Shown here: in pieces, positions 9,303 through 17,581 of the stretch
Layout of the letters: every line of letters starts with the position of its first letter
Position numbering within the stretch: position 1 is the stretch's first letter
Assembly (NCBI GenBank): GCA_020633515.1
Contig: JACKDM010000053.1
Coordinates: 1-33,736, forward strand
Direction: 5' to 3'
DNA: 33,736 nt
DNA from: Myxococcales bacterium
GTDB lineage: Bacteria > Myxococcota > Bradymonadia > UBA7976 > UBA1532
Notes under the pieces: model-generated
Told to the model about the DNA's origin: nothing
Seen by the model: only the letters and a program-made list of their open reading frames with translations
Databases searched by the model: none
Translations under genes and position numbers: made by a program

Positions 9303-10207
9303 GCGGCGAGCGGGCGGCCGTGGGTGTCGCAGGCGGTGAACGCGCCGCTGACCGGGTCGTGGATGTGGCGCTCGATGCGGGCGAGGGCGCCGTCTTCGAT
9401 GACGTAGACGTTGAACTCGGCGCGGCTGCGGTTGCCGGCGCGGCTCGCGCTCGCGACCTGCACGATCGGCGTCTCGGTGCCGGGCACGGTCATCTGCTTG
9501 AACTCGTGGTTGTGCCCGTGCACGACGAGGTGCGGCCGGGTCGCCGGGCTCGCGCGCAGGGTGCCGATCACCGCCGGGGCGTCGACGAGGCGGCGCATGG
9601 TGTCGAGGCGGCGCGCGGGCTCGGGCAGCAGCGGGTGGTGCAGCATCACCAGCCGGAAGCGGCGGCGGGCCTCGGGGTGGGCGAGCGCGACCTGCAACCC
9701 GGCGAGCTGCTCGCGGCCGATCTCGCCGTTGGCGACGAAGACCGGGGTCGGGATCGCCGAGCTGAGGCCGATGATCGCGACGTCGTCGATCAGGCGCGTC
9801 ACCGGGTAGCGGCGGTCGGGGGCGAGGCCGAGGTCGATGTCACCGGGCAGGAAGTCGCGGAAGCTGCGCTCGAAGAGGCCGGCGTCGATGGCGGCCTTGA
9901 CGTAGTAGTCGTGGTTGCCGGGCACGAGCGTGAGCTGATCGGCGCGGAAGTGGGCCCGCAAGAGGCCGGCGACCATCTCGAACTCGCCTTCGAGCGCGAG
10001 GTTGACGAGGTCGCCGGAGCAGATCGCGTGGTCGACGTCGAGCGCCGAGACCGCCTCGAGGACCCGGATGAAGATCTCGGTGCGGTAGTGCCGCGAGCGG
10101 TTGAGCGCGAGGTTGACCCCGCCGGTCCAGCGCTTGTTGAGGAAGTGCCGCGGCCGCACGCCCTTGAGCGAGAGCACGTGGGTGTCGGAGAAGTGCGCGA
10201 TCCTCAA
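9299..10207 (-). CDS. Calcineurin-like metallophosphoesterase
   Basis: A 302-aa two-metal phosphoesterase. The metal-binding motifs come in the family order: DTH at residues 8-10, GDLV with Asp66, GNHD at 97-100, an isolated His in MLHHPLLP, and GHNHEF near residue 230. Family members hydrolyse phosphodiesters such as cyclic nucleotides, UDP-diacylglucosamine or lipid headgroups, and the sequence alone does not fix the substrate. There is no signal peptide, so it probably acts in the cytoplasm. The start is a TTG at 10207 that overlaps the stop of the giant lipoprotein gene as TTGA; no better start is nearby and the MRIAHFSDTH start is typical of the family. It is coupled at both ends to its neighbours, an odd partnership for a cytoplasmic enzyme among surface proteins. 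Confidence 0.9.
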   Translation of the reverse strand: MRIAHFSDTHVLSLKGVRPRHFLNKRWTGGVNLALNRSRHYRTEIFIRVLEAVSALDVDHAICSGDLVNLALEGEFEMVAGLLRAHFRADQLTLVPGNHDYYVKAAIDAGLFERSFRDFLPGDIDLGLAPDRRYPVTRLIDDVAIIGLSSAIPTPVFVANGEIGREQLAGLQVALAHPEARRRFRLVMLHHPLLPEPARRLDTMRRLVDAPAVIGTLRASPATRPHLVVHGHNHEFKQMTVPGTETPIVQVASASRAGNRSRAEFNVYVIEDGALARIERHIHDPVSGAFTACDTHGRPLAA

Positions 10208-13200
10208 GGCAGCTCCCAGCTCAGCTCATAGGCCGCGCTCGCGTCGTCGAAGCCGTCGATCCCGATGATGAGCAGCCCCGGCGCGTCGAGGTCGAGCTCG
10301 ACGCGCTCGGGCGCGTCCTCGGTCGCAGAGATGCCGATCTGCTCGCCGGTGTTGCCGTCGAGCACGAAGAGGTCGAGATCGGCGGCGGCGTCGAAGTCGA
10401 GGGTGATGCGCACCGAGCCGGCGGCGTCGACGAGCAGCGAGAACCAGTCCTCGGTGAACGGGCAGATGACGCCGCCTTCGTAGCGGCCGGCGGCGACGAC
10501 CAGCGGCCGGGCCGAGAACGGCGCCTCGTTGGAGCGGTTGTCGTCGTCGACGCAGGCGGCGCGCACCGCGAAGGGCACGGCGAGGTCGTTGTTGCTCGGC
10601 CGCGCGTCGGGCTGGCGCCGCTCGGGGTCGATGCGGCCGATGACGAAGCGCTCGCCGGGCATGGCGTCGGCGGGGATGTCGAGGCGCTGGTTGAACTCGA
10701 CGACGCCCGCGCCGGCGACCTCGGGCACCACCCGCTCGGCGATGACGCGGTCGTCGGCCGAGGGGCGGTCGTCGCTCGACAGCAGGAAGCGCACGAGCAC
10801 GTCGGTCGCCGGATCGCCGCGCTGGTTGCGGATCTGCACCCGCCCGCGCACGTCGCCGCCGGGTGATGCGCCCTCGCGCGAGAGCACCAGCGCGTCGAGG
10901 CTGAGGTCGATGCCCGACACGCCGCTGATGCGGAGCTGGTAGACGACGTCGATCACCGCCGCGACCGAGGCGCGCAGGTAGTAGAAGCCGTTGTAGCGCG
11001 CGGTGTGCACGATGCGGCTGTCGTCCTCCTGGATGAGCTCGCCGTCCTGGTCGTAGAGCGCGATCTCGACGCCGGCCGCGCCCGAGGAGACCTGCCAGCT
11101 CACCGTGTTGCCGGCCGGGATCGCGAAGCGGAACCAGTCGACGTCGCCCGGGCAGAGCCGCAGGTCGTGCACGCCGTCGGGCAGCAGCGCGCCTTCGAGG
11201 CGCTCGCCGTTGGGCTCGTAGGGGTCGTCGGCGCAGGCCTCGGCGTCTTCGAGGGTCAGCGAGAGCGCGTAGCCGTTGCCGCCCGCGCCGTTGCCGCCGA
11301 GGTAGACCCGCACGAACCAGGTCCCGGCCGCGGGCGCGCGCAGCAGCTCGACCTCCTCGGCGCCCTGGATGCCGCGGCTCTCGTCGAGCAGCGTCGCGCC
11401 GTCGGGGCCGTAGAGCGCCAGATCGAGGTCGCCCATGCCCTGCGCGTAGGTGATGCGCGCGGTGAGCCGCTGGCCGGCCTCGACCTCGACCGCATACCAG
11501 TCGTCGTCGCCGCGGCACGCGAAGAGGCCCGGATGCTCACCCTCGGCGATCGCGGCGACCCGCGGCGCCGCGCCCGGCTCGATCGGGCTCGCGTTCGGCT
11601 CGAAGACGTCGGGCGTGCAGGCGTTCTGCCGGTCGACCTGCACCCGCGCGAGGCCGGTGTTGTCGTCCTCGTCGCTCTCTTCGACCGCGTCGCCCTCGTC
11701 GGCGCGCACCGCGAGCGCGTAGATCCCATCGGCCAGATCCGGCGGCAGCCGCACGCTCCCCTCCACCGCCGCCGAGGCGCCCGCTTCGAGCCGCGGCGTC
11801 GGCACCACCCCGCGGATCACCGCGTCCGACAGATCGGCCCGCGTCGCCGTCAGCACCGCCGCCTGCCCCGCCGCCGCCGCCGCGCCGCCGGTGTTGACCA
11901 GCTCGAACGCGACCCCGAGCGGCGCCCCCGGCCGCACCAGCGCCGGCACCGGCACCACCGATCGCACCCGCAGGTTCGGCCCGGCGCCCGCCGCGGTCAG
12001 CGTGATCTCCAGATCGTACTGCAACGAGCGATCGAGCCGCCGCACCTCGACGAGCACGGTGCGCTCGGCGCCCGCCGCCTCGAGGAACGCCGACAGCGTC
12101 CCCGGGAGCCCGTCGCCGGTGATCAGCGTGCCGCCGCCGTTGTCGGTCAGCCGCAGCCCGAGCAGCCCGTCGCCCGGCAGCCAGTCGAGCGAGACGTCGA
12201 GCACCTGTCCCGCCGGCACCGAGACCGCGAACCAGTCGGCCGCGTCGCAGGCGCCGAGCCCTTCGTAGCGCCCCGCCTCGACGATCGCCGCCGCCTGCGC
12301 GCCGTTGTTCGGCTCCCGCCCGTCCTCCGCGCAGCCGCCCATCGCGCCGCTCACCACCAGCGAGTCCGGCGCGAAGCTGACGTTGTTCTGCTCGCTCGCC
12401 TCGTTGGCGAGCCGGTCGTCGGGATCGATCACCACCGCGACCCGCCACGCCGGCACCTGCTGGTCGAGCTCGACCGGCACCGTCACCGTGCGCCGCACCT
12501 CCTGCCGCCCGTTCGGGCCGAGGTCGTCGATGCGGAACTCGTCGACGACCACGTCGGCGCGATCGAAGAAGCCATCGACGCTGAAGACCACGATCCCCTC
12601 GACCGAGCCGGTCGAGTCACGCCCGCCGTTGGCGACCGTCGCGACCACCTCGATGGTGTCACCCGCGTCGACCTCGATCGGATCGATGCCCACCCCGCTC
12701 ACCGACGGATCGACGTCGGGCTCGCCGCCGAGCGTGACCACGCCCGGCCAGGTGCGGCGGTTGTTGGCCTCGTTGACGTCGCCGGTCCCGGTCGGGTTGG
12801 CGAAGGCGACGATCCGGTAGTCGCCCTCGGGGATCCGCCGGTTGATCGCGATCTGCACCTCGCGGTCCTCCGAGGCGCCGGCGGCGAGCGCGCCGAGGTT
12901 GTCGGCGCCGATGCGGATCGGCGCGCCGCCGTCGATCGGGATCGCGTCGAACTGCACGACGAAGTTGCGCTCGACCGCGGTGTCACCGCGGTTGACGAGG
13001 GTCATGTCGACCCCGAGCGTCTGCCCCCAGAACAGCCGCTCGCCGCTGAGCTGCATCGCGCTGATCACCAGATCGACGCCCTCGACCTCGCCCGGCTCGA
13101 CGACCCGGATCGCCTGCGCGTAGCGGCGCTCGTTGTTGTCCTCGAGCTGCTCGTCGATCTCCTCCTGCGGGTCGGCGACCGCGAAGAGCCAGTAGTCACC

Positions 13201-14265
13201 GGGCTCGACCGAGAGGTCGACGACCTCCTCGTTGAAGACCCGATCGCCCGCCGCGAGCGCGATCCCGCCGCGCACGCCGGCGAGCGCGTCGCCCTCGTCG
13301 AAGACGTCGTCGGCGCTGACATAGAGCGCGTAGCGACCGAGCGGCACCGGCGCGTCGCCGTTGTTGCCGAGGCAGACCTCGACGCTGAGCTGGTCGGAGA
13401 CCTGCGCGGTCGGCACCACGCCGTCGGGCAGCAGGTCGAACGCCTCGATGGCGAGCCCGCAGAGCACGAGATCAGGGCCGGTGTCGGTGGGGTTGCGCAC
13501 CTGAACGGTCGGCCCGGCGGCGCCGGTGTTGTCGTCGCGATCGAGGTCGCCGATCCGCGCGTCGGGATCGGCGATCACCGCCAGCCGCCAGTCCCCCGAC
13601 GGCACGCCCTCGGGCAGCGGGAAGACGACCTCTTCGGCGCTCGAACCGCCCGCCGCGAGCCCCGGCGGCCCGACGATGCGCGCGATCACCCGATCGGCGG
13701 GATCATTCGGATCGAAGACCTCGTCGACCGACAGCACGACCGCTTGATCCCACGCCCCGACCGCCGCCGCGCCGCTGTTGCTCACCGTCCAGGTGACCCG
13801 CATCTCGGTGCCGCTGCGCACCCGCCGCGGGGTGAACGCCACGTCGGCGATCGCCAGATCGGCCGCCGCCTGCACGCTCACCGTCGCCGTCGCCCGCCCC
13901 GACGCGCCGCCCGCCTCGGTCAGCACGAGCCGCACCGTGTAGTCGCCCGGCGCCTCGAAGACGTGGGTCGGGGTCGGCTCAGCGCTCGTCGCGCCGTCGC
14001 CGAAGTCCCACGCATAGGTATAGACGCCGCCGAGCGGCCCCCGCGAGTCGCTCTGGAAGGCCACCCGCAGCGGCGCGTTGCCCGTCTCCGGATCGGCGAA
14101 GACCACCACCTCGAACGACGCCGCCTCCTCGTCGTCGCAGCCCGCCGCGAGGAGCGCGAACCCCGCCGCCGCGAGGCACGGCAACAGCCGCCGCCACCCC
14201 GACCCGCGCCGAAGGCTCACTCCGGCGCCCGGCGCCCGGTCGATGCGCAACCTGTCGATCACCAT
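10204..14265 (-). CDS. Giant CARDB/PKD/PPC-repeat surface lipoprotein
   Basis: A 1353-aa exported protein. The N terminus is basic (RRGSGWRR), then a hydrophobic stretch ends in the lipobox LLAAGC with Cys43. Next comes a PKD domain (about 52-130; YAWDFGDGATS and FEAPGDYTVRL). Then follow CARDB-type immunoglobulin modules, four in a row to about residue 640, each with a DxxxxxNN turn (DRDDNTG, QLEDNNERR, NEANNRR, NEASEQNN). The rest alternates PPC-like modules, which start EPNN, EPNA, EPNG or NRSNEA and contain a D-W-F/Y core, with two further CARDB modules. Many Asp pairs suggest calcium binding. The protein probably forms a rod on the outer surface, perhaps for adhesion. The ATG at 14265 gives a long leader; a GTG 15 codons in is an alternative. 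Despite 4 kb of repeats, the frame is intact. Confidence 0.9.
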   Translation of the reverse strand: MVIDRLRIDRAPGAGVSLRRGSGWRRLLPCLAAAGFALLAAGCDDEEAASFEVVVFADPETGNAPLRVAFQSDSRGPLGGVYTYAWDFGDGATSAEPTPTHVFEAPGDYTVRLVLTEAGGASGRATATVSVQAAADLAIADVAFTPRRVRSGTEMRVTWTVSNSGAAAVGAWDQAVVLSVDEVFDPNDPADRVIARIVGPPGLAAGGSSAEEVVFPLPEGVPSGDWRLAVIADPDARIGDLDRDDNTGAAGPTVQVRNPTDTGPDLVLCGLAIEAFDLLPDGVVPTAQVSDQLSVEVCLGNNGDAPVPLGRYALYVSADDVFDEGDALAGVRGGIALAAGDRVFNEEVVDLSVEPGDYWLFAVADPQEEIDEQLEDNNERRYAQAIRVVEPGEVEGVDLVISAMQLSGERLFWGQTLGVDMTLVNRGDTAVERNFVVQFDAIPIDGGAPIRIGADNLGALAAGASEDREVQIAINRRIPEGDYRIVAFANPTGTGDVNEANNRRTWPGVVTLGGEPDVDPSVSGVGIDPIEVDAGDTIEVVATVANGGRDSTGSVEGIVVFSVDGFFDRADVVVDEFRIDDLGPNGRQEVRRTVTVPVELDQQVPAWRVAVVIDPDDRLANEASEQNNVSFAPDSLVVSGAMGGCAEDGREPNNGAQAAAIVEAGRYEGLGACDAADWFAVSVPAGQVLDVSLDWLPGDGLLGLRLTDNGGGTLITGDGLPGTLSAFLEAAGAERTVLVEVRRLDRSLQYDLEITLTAAGAGPNLRVRSVVPVPALVRPGAPLGVAFELVNTGGAAAAAGQAAVLTATRADLSDAVIRGVVPTPRLEAGASAAVEGSVRLPPDLADGIYALAVRADEGDAVEESDEDDNTGLARVQVDRQNACTPDVFEPNASPIEPGAAPRVAAIAEGEHPGLFACRGDDDWYAVEVEAGQRLTARITYAQGMGDLDLALYGPDGATLLDESRGIQGAEEVELLRAPAAGTWFVRVYLGGNGAGGNGYALSLTLEDAEACADDPYEPNGERLEGALLPDGVHDLRLCPGDVDWFRFAIPAGNTVSWQVSSGAAGVEIALYDQDGELIQEDDSRIVHTARYNGFYYLRASVAAVIDVVYQLRISGVSGIDLSLDALVLSREGASPGGDVRGRVQIRNQRGDPATDVLVRFLLSSDDRPSADDRVIAERVVPEVAGAGVVEFNQRLDIPADAMPGERFVIGRIDPERRQPDARPSNNDLAVPFAVRAACVDDDNRSNEAPFSARPLVVAAGRYEGGVICPFTEDWFSLLVDAAGSVRITLDFDAAADLDLFVLDGNTGEQIGISATEDAPERVELDLDAPGLLIIGIDGFDDASAAYELSWELP

Positions 14266-14410
14266 CCGCTCCCGTGTCGTTCAGCGTGGATGCGCGGCCG
14301 CGCGCACGGCGGCGGCCACCGGCGAAGGCCGCCGGCGAGCACCCCCATGGAATAGCCGGATGGGCCGCGCAGACGCAAGGTGAGGTCCCATTTGAGCGCC
14401 GTGTAAACGC

Positions 14411-14437
14411 TTGACCACCGGGAGGGGGCCGTATAGG
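14411..14437 (+). promoter_or_regulatory. Candidate sigma-70-type promoter of the proline-rich membrane protein gene
   Basis: TTGACC at 14411-14416 matches five of six bases of the -35 consensus, and TATAGG at 14432-14437 matches four of six of the -10. The 15-base spacer is shorter than the ideal 17. The motif is notable in DNA this poor in A and T, lies 45 bases upstream of the TTG start at 14483, and the gap is otherwise GC-rich. The opposite strand of the same gap carries GGCGGCC and GGCCGCC as a 7-bp inverted repeat at 14311-14333, in the leader of the giant lipoprotein gene. Confidence 0.4.
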
Positions 14438-14482
14438 GTCGGGCTTGCCTGAGGACGGAGTCGTACAGGGCGGAGGAAGCCG

Positions 14483-15850
14483 TTGAGCGACGGGAACAAG
14501 AAGCCGGGACTGCGGGACATCAGCGATCTGAAGGCCCGCCTTGGCATGCTGAACACACAGGCCAACCCGGCGGTGCCGGCGGGGCCCAAGCCGCCCGCCG
14601 GGCCGGCCAACCCCTTCGCGCCGAAGGGGCCCGCGGCCGATGACACCCCCGCGGCGCCGAGCGCCGCCCCCGCCCCGAGCGGCATGCCCGCGCCGCCGCC
14701 CTTCGCCGCCCCGCCGCCGCCCTCGGCCGCGCCGCCGCCGCCCGCCGGCCCCGCGGCGCCCGCCGGCCCCCCCGGGCTCAACCTCGGCGGTGACCTCTTC
14801 AAGAAGAAGGAGCCGACCGTCGCGACCGCCGCCGCGCCGCAAGCGCGCGCCGCCGCGCCGCAGGTCGACGCCGCCGCGTTCTTCGAGACCCCCTCCCGCC
14901 AGGTGCTCGACGAGGCGCCCGCGCCGGAGGCCGAGTTCGCAAACCCGCTCCAGGTCGGCTCTTTCGGCTACGCCGCCGCGCCGGTCGACCTCAACGCCGA
15001 AGAAGAAGCGGCGCTGTCGAGCTTCGAGCACAAGCAGCGCGGCATCAAGCCCTCGCTCGCGATCGGCATGACCGTCGGCATCGCGCTGCTCACGCTGTTC
15101 TTCGGCTTCTTCATCGGCGACGCCCGCGTCTCCCGCCAGCTCATCAACGCCCAGATCGAGGCCTCCATCCGCGTCAAGGACCGGGTGCAGGAGACCATCG
15201 ACGTCTACAACCGGATGAAGCTCGTCGCCGCCTCGATGGACGAGAACGCCGTCGACTGGGACAAGGTCAAGCAGATCCCCGCCGAGCTGCCCGACGTCGA
15301 CGCCGGCATCCTCTCCTCGCCGGTCCCGCTCGACCGCGACCTCACCTCGCTCTTGACCCGCTACCTCGTCGAGACCTCGGCGTTCTTCGCCGCGCTCGAA
15401 GAGCACCGCCAGCTCACCATGGGCCGCGACAAGGCCGAGCTCGAGGCGATGGCCGACGGCTCGTCGTTCACTCAGCACCCGGCGTTCGCCGTGCTCTACG
15501 ACCCCGTGCCCGCCGACGCGCGCGGCCCCTACATCCCGCCGGTCGGCGTGGTCGTCGCGGTCACCGGCAAGCCCCGCGAGGTCGAGGTCGAGGAGAACCG
15601 CAAGACCGTCATCGACTACGTGCTCCCGATCATCAACCGCCAGGGCAAGGAGAGCGAGGTCAGCCTCCGCCGGATCCTGCGGGTCGAGAAGTCGGAGTTC
15701 ATCACCGCCGGCAAGGCGACCCCGATGACGCTCTATCAGGACCGCGTCAAGGACCTCAAGACCCGGGTCAAGAGCATCGAGACCTACCAGGACGCGCTGA
15801 TCCAGGCGCTCAAGGCGCAGGCCGAGCGCGAGAAGGTCTTCTCGATCTGA
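14483..15850 (+). CDS. Proline-rich single-pass membrane protein, function unknown
   Basis: A 455-aa protein starting at a TTG with GGAGGAAG upstream (14473-14480). Residues 1-22 hold a short amphipathic segment (LRDISDLKARLGM). Residues 30-160 are disordered and rich in Pro and Ala. A charged stretch (EEEAALSSFEHKQRGIKP) leads into one transmembrane helix at about 191-211 (LAIGMTVGIALLTLFFGFFIG). The C-terminal 240 residues should lie in the periplasm by the positive-inside rule. They start with a helical stalk (INAQIEASIRVKDRVQETIDVYNRMK) and end in another helix (DRVKDLKTRVKSIETYQDALIQALKAQAE), likely coiled coils. I do not recognise the family. A histidine kinase gene starts 44 bases downstream, so they may share a transcript. 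Confidence 0.72.
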   Translation: MSDGNKKPGLRDISDLKARLGMLNTQANPAVPAGPKPPAGPANPFAPKGPAADDTPAAPSAAPAPSGMPAPPPFAAPPPPSAAPPPPAGPAAPAGPPGLNLGGDLFKKKEPTVATAAAPQARAAAPQVDAAAFFETPSRQVLDEAPAPEAEFANPLQVGSFGYAAAPVDLNAEEEAALSSFEHKQRGIKPSLAIGMTVGIALLTLFFGFFIGDARVSRQLINAQIEASIRVKDRVQETIDVYNRMKLVAASMDENAVDWDKVKQIPAELPDVDAGILSSPVPLDRDLTSLLTRYLVETSAFFAALEEHRQLTMGRDKAELEAMADGSSFTQHPAFAVLYDPVPADARGPYIPPVGVVVAVTGKPREVEVEENRKTVIDYVLPIINRQGKESEVSLRRILRVEKSEFITAGKATPMTLYQDRVKDLKTRVKSIETYQDALIQALKAQAEREKVFSI

Positions 15851-15894
15851 TCCTCGGCGTCCGCGCCCCTTCCCCCCTCCCCTCCGGTCACAGC

Positions 15895-16623
15895 GTGGCG
15901 AACGACTCCCGCCCTGACGAGCTCCTCACCCTGGGACTCGTCGGCCTCGGCCTCGCCCACGAGCTCAACTCTCCCCTCACCGCCGCCGCGCTCGGGCTCG
16001 AGCTGCTCGCCGATCGGCTGCGCAGCGAGATCCCGCCGCCGCCCGAGGCCACCGCCGAGGCCGTCGACCGGGTGCTCGCGCAGGTCCGCCGCATGGCCGC
16101 GCTCGTCGACCGCTTCCGCCGCTTCGCCCGCGGCGAGGGCGGCCGCCCGGCGCCGGTCGCGCTCGACGCGATCGCCGACGCGGTGCACGCGCTCGTGCGG
16201 CCAGCGGTCGCCGAGCTCTCGGCGGTGCAGGTGGTCCGAGGCGCCCGCGCCGAGGGCGCGCTCATCGTCGCCGACGCGATCCTGATGGAGCAGGCGGTCG
16301 CGATCGCGGTGCTCAACGCCGCCGACGCGATGCGCGCCACCGGCGGACGGGTCGAGCTCGCGGTGCGCTGCCTCGACGGCGCCGCGGTGATCGACATCGA
16401 GGACGAGGGCCCGGGCTTCGCCGCGCCCGATCAAGCGACCGAGATCGGCTTCAGCAGCAAGGGCCGCGGTGGGATGGGGATCGGGCTGCCGCTCGCGCGG
16501 CGCATCGTCGAAGCCGCGGGCGGAGCGCTGGAGATCGGCAACCGCTCGCCGCGCGGCGCGCGTGTGCGGCTGCGCTTCGACCGGGCACGGTCGAGCGAGC
16601 CGAGCGCGCCGGCCGAAGGCTGA
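15895..16623 (+). CDS. Minimal soluble sensor-type histidine kinase
   Basis: A 242-aa histidine kinase with only the catalytic core. The H-box is LAHELNSPLTAA with phospho-acceptor His22. A dimerisation helix pair follows (RVLAQVRRMAALVDRFRRFAR). The ATP-binding domain has an N-box (AVLNAADAM), a G1 box (DEGPGF), the FSSKGRGGMGIGLPLARRIVE G2/lid region, and a final strand (GARVRLRF). There is no sensory domain, no transmembrane segment and no receiver domain, and no response regulator gene in the window, so it is an orphan that must take its signal from a partner. The GTG at 15895 is the only sensible start before the H-box, with no good ribosome binding site, which fits translation coupled to the upstream membrane-protein gene. 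That protein is a possible sensory partner; this is inference. Confidence 0.87.
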   Translation: MANDSRPDELLTLGLVGLGLAHELNSPLTAAALGLELLADRLRSEIPPPPEATAEAVDRVLAQVRRMAALVDRFRRFARGEGGRPAPVALDAIADAVHALVRPAVAELSAVQVVRGARAEGALIVADAILMEQAVAIAVLNAADAMRATGGRVELAVRCLDGAAVIDIEDEGPGFAAPDQATEIGFSSKGRGGMGIGLPLARRIVEAAGGALEIGNRSPRGARVRLRFDRARSSEPSAPAEG

Positions 16624-16900
16624 CGGCAGCGTTCAGCTCGATCGACAGCGGTGGTCGGCTCCGCAGAGCCTCAAAGCCCGTCGAACTCGGCCCCGTGAAC
16701 CACGCTCGTGGACCAGGCTCGAAGACGCAGCCGATGCGGTGCATCGGCGAAGATGAAGACACCGCCCACGGGCCAACGACAAACGCGACGGGCTCGACAA
16801 ACTCGACCACCGCTGTGCGTCCGTCGCAGTGAGCGAGCGCTCAACGGACGCGGAGGAGACGGGCGAGGCCCCACCCGGCGTGAGCCGGGTGGGTCGACGA
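16624..16900. other. Convergent intergenic gap between the kinase gene and infC
   Basis: This 277-base gap has a lower GC content than its surroundings and holds no convincing gene. It contains three inverted repeats: CCACG-CT-CGTGG at 16700-16711, GCCGATGC-GGT-GCATCGGC at 16730-16748, and the perfect 10-bp hairpin at 16870-16893 described separately. Short overlapping frames here lack ribosome binding sites and coding bias. Confidence 0.6.
16870..16893 (-). terminator. Hairpin behind infC
   Basis: Perfect inverted repeat CCCACCCGGC-GTGA-GCCGGGTGGG, a 10-bp stem with a 4-base loop, ending 8 bases beyond the infC stop. No T-run follows on either strand, so it is not a textbook intrinsic terminator. 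In high-GC bacteria strong hairpins without T-runs often mark transcript ends or protect them from nucleases. Read on the plus strand the loop is GUGA, a stable GNRA tetraloop, so it could also stop transcripts coming from the kinase gene. Confidence 0.5.
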
Positions 16901-17581
16901 TCAGATGTCGTCGTCGTCCTCGTCGTCATCCTCATCGTCGTCGTCGTCGTCGTCGAGGTCGTCGTCGTCCTCGAAGTCGTCGTCGTCGTCTTCTTCGACC
17001 ACCGTGCCGGGCGGCGCGTTGGCCGCGCGCTGCGCGGCCGCGGCGGCGCGGGCAGCGGCGGCTTCGGCGCGCACGGTCTCCTTGTCCTTGCGCGGCTCGA
17101 CCGTCGCGGTCACGCCGCCGCCTTCGAGCTGCGGACGCCCGGTCATCGAGCCGACGTCCTCGAGCTTGGCGACGAGCTCGTTGAGCTGCGCCACCCAGCG
17201 ATCGGTCACCGCGCGCTCACGACCGCGCATGCGCACGACGAAGCGCACGCGATCGCCGTTCTCGAGGAAGCGGCGCGCGTGGCGCAGCTTGGTCTCGAGG
17301 TCGTGCGGGTCGGTCTTGGGTCGCAGCTTGATGATCTTGGTCTGCATCTGGTGCTGCTTCTTCGAGCGCTTGCGCTGCTCGTACTTGAAGCGCCCGTAGT
17401 CCATGATGCGGCAGACCGGAGGTCGCGCGTTGGGTGCGACCTCGACCAGATCCAGCCCTTTTTCGGCAGCCAGTCGACGCGCCTCCTCGGGCGTCATCAC
17501 CCCGAGGCGGTTGCCTTCTTCGTCGACGACCATGATCTGCGAGATGCGGATCTGGTGATTGATTCGTCTACGCTCTTCCAA
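16901..17581 (-). CDS. infC: Translation initiation factor IF-3 with poly-Asp C-terminal tail
   Basis: IF-3 binds the 30S ribosomal subunit, blocks early 50S joining and checks the start codon. The N-terminal domain runs from RRINHQIRISQIMVVD to GLDLVEVAPNARPPVCRIMDYGRFKYEQ, the family signature. A Lys-rich linker follows (KRSKKQHQMQTK), then the C-terminal domain to about residue 165. Beyond that is an extra 60-residue tail: an Ala/Arg helix, then about 30 residues that are nearly all Asp and Glu. The start is not certain: a TTG at 17581 is the only usual codon in the short open stretch behind an upstream stop, and an ATC at 17563 is a rare-codon alternative. infC genes are known for unusual, self-regulated starts. 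The common neighbours thrS, rpmI and rplT are absent. Confidence 0.95.
   Translation of the reverse strand: MEERRRINHQIRISQIMVVDEEGNRLGVMTPEEARRLAAEKGLDLVEVAPNARPPVCRIMDYGRFKYEQRKRSKKQHQMQTKIIKLRPKTDPHDLETKLRHARRFLENGDRVRFVVRMRGRERAVTDRWVAQLNELVAKLEDVGSMTGRPQLEGGGVTATVEPRKDKETVRAEAAAARAAAAAQRAANAPPGTVVEEDDDDDFEDDDDLDDDDDDDEDDDEDDDDI

Noticed and set aside
11005..14355. A 1116-codon plus-strand frame opposite the giant lipoprotein gene
   Set aside because: Very high GC leaves few stops, so long shadows are expected. The minus strand reads as a lipobox plus PKD, CARDB and PPC modules, while this frame is Arg/His/Asp-rich without domains.
16904..16996. GTC/GTCGTC run as a non-coding microsatellite
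   Set aside because: On the minus strand it is the Asp/Glu-coding end of infC in a fully open frame with a proper stop.
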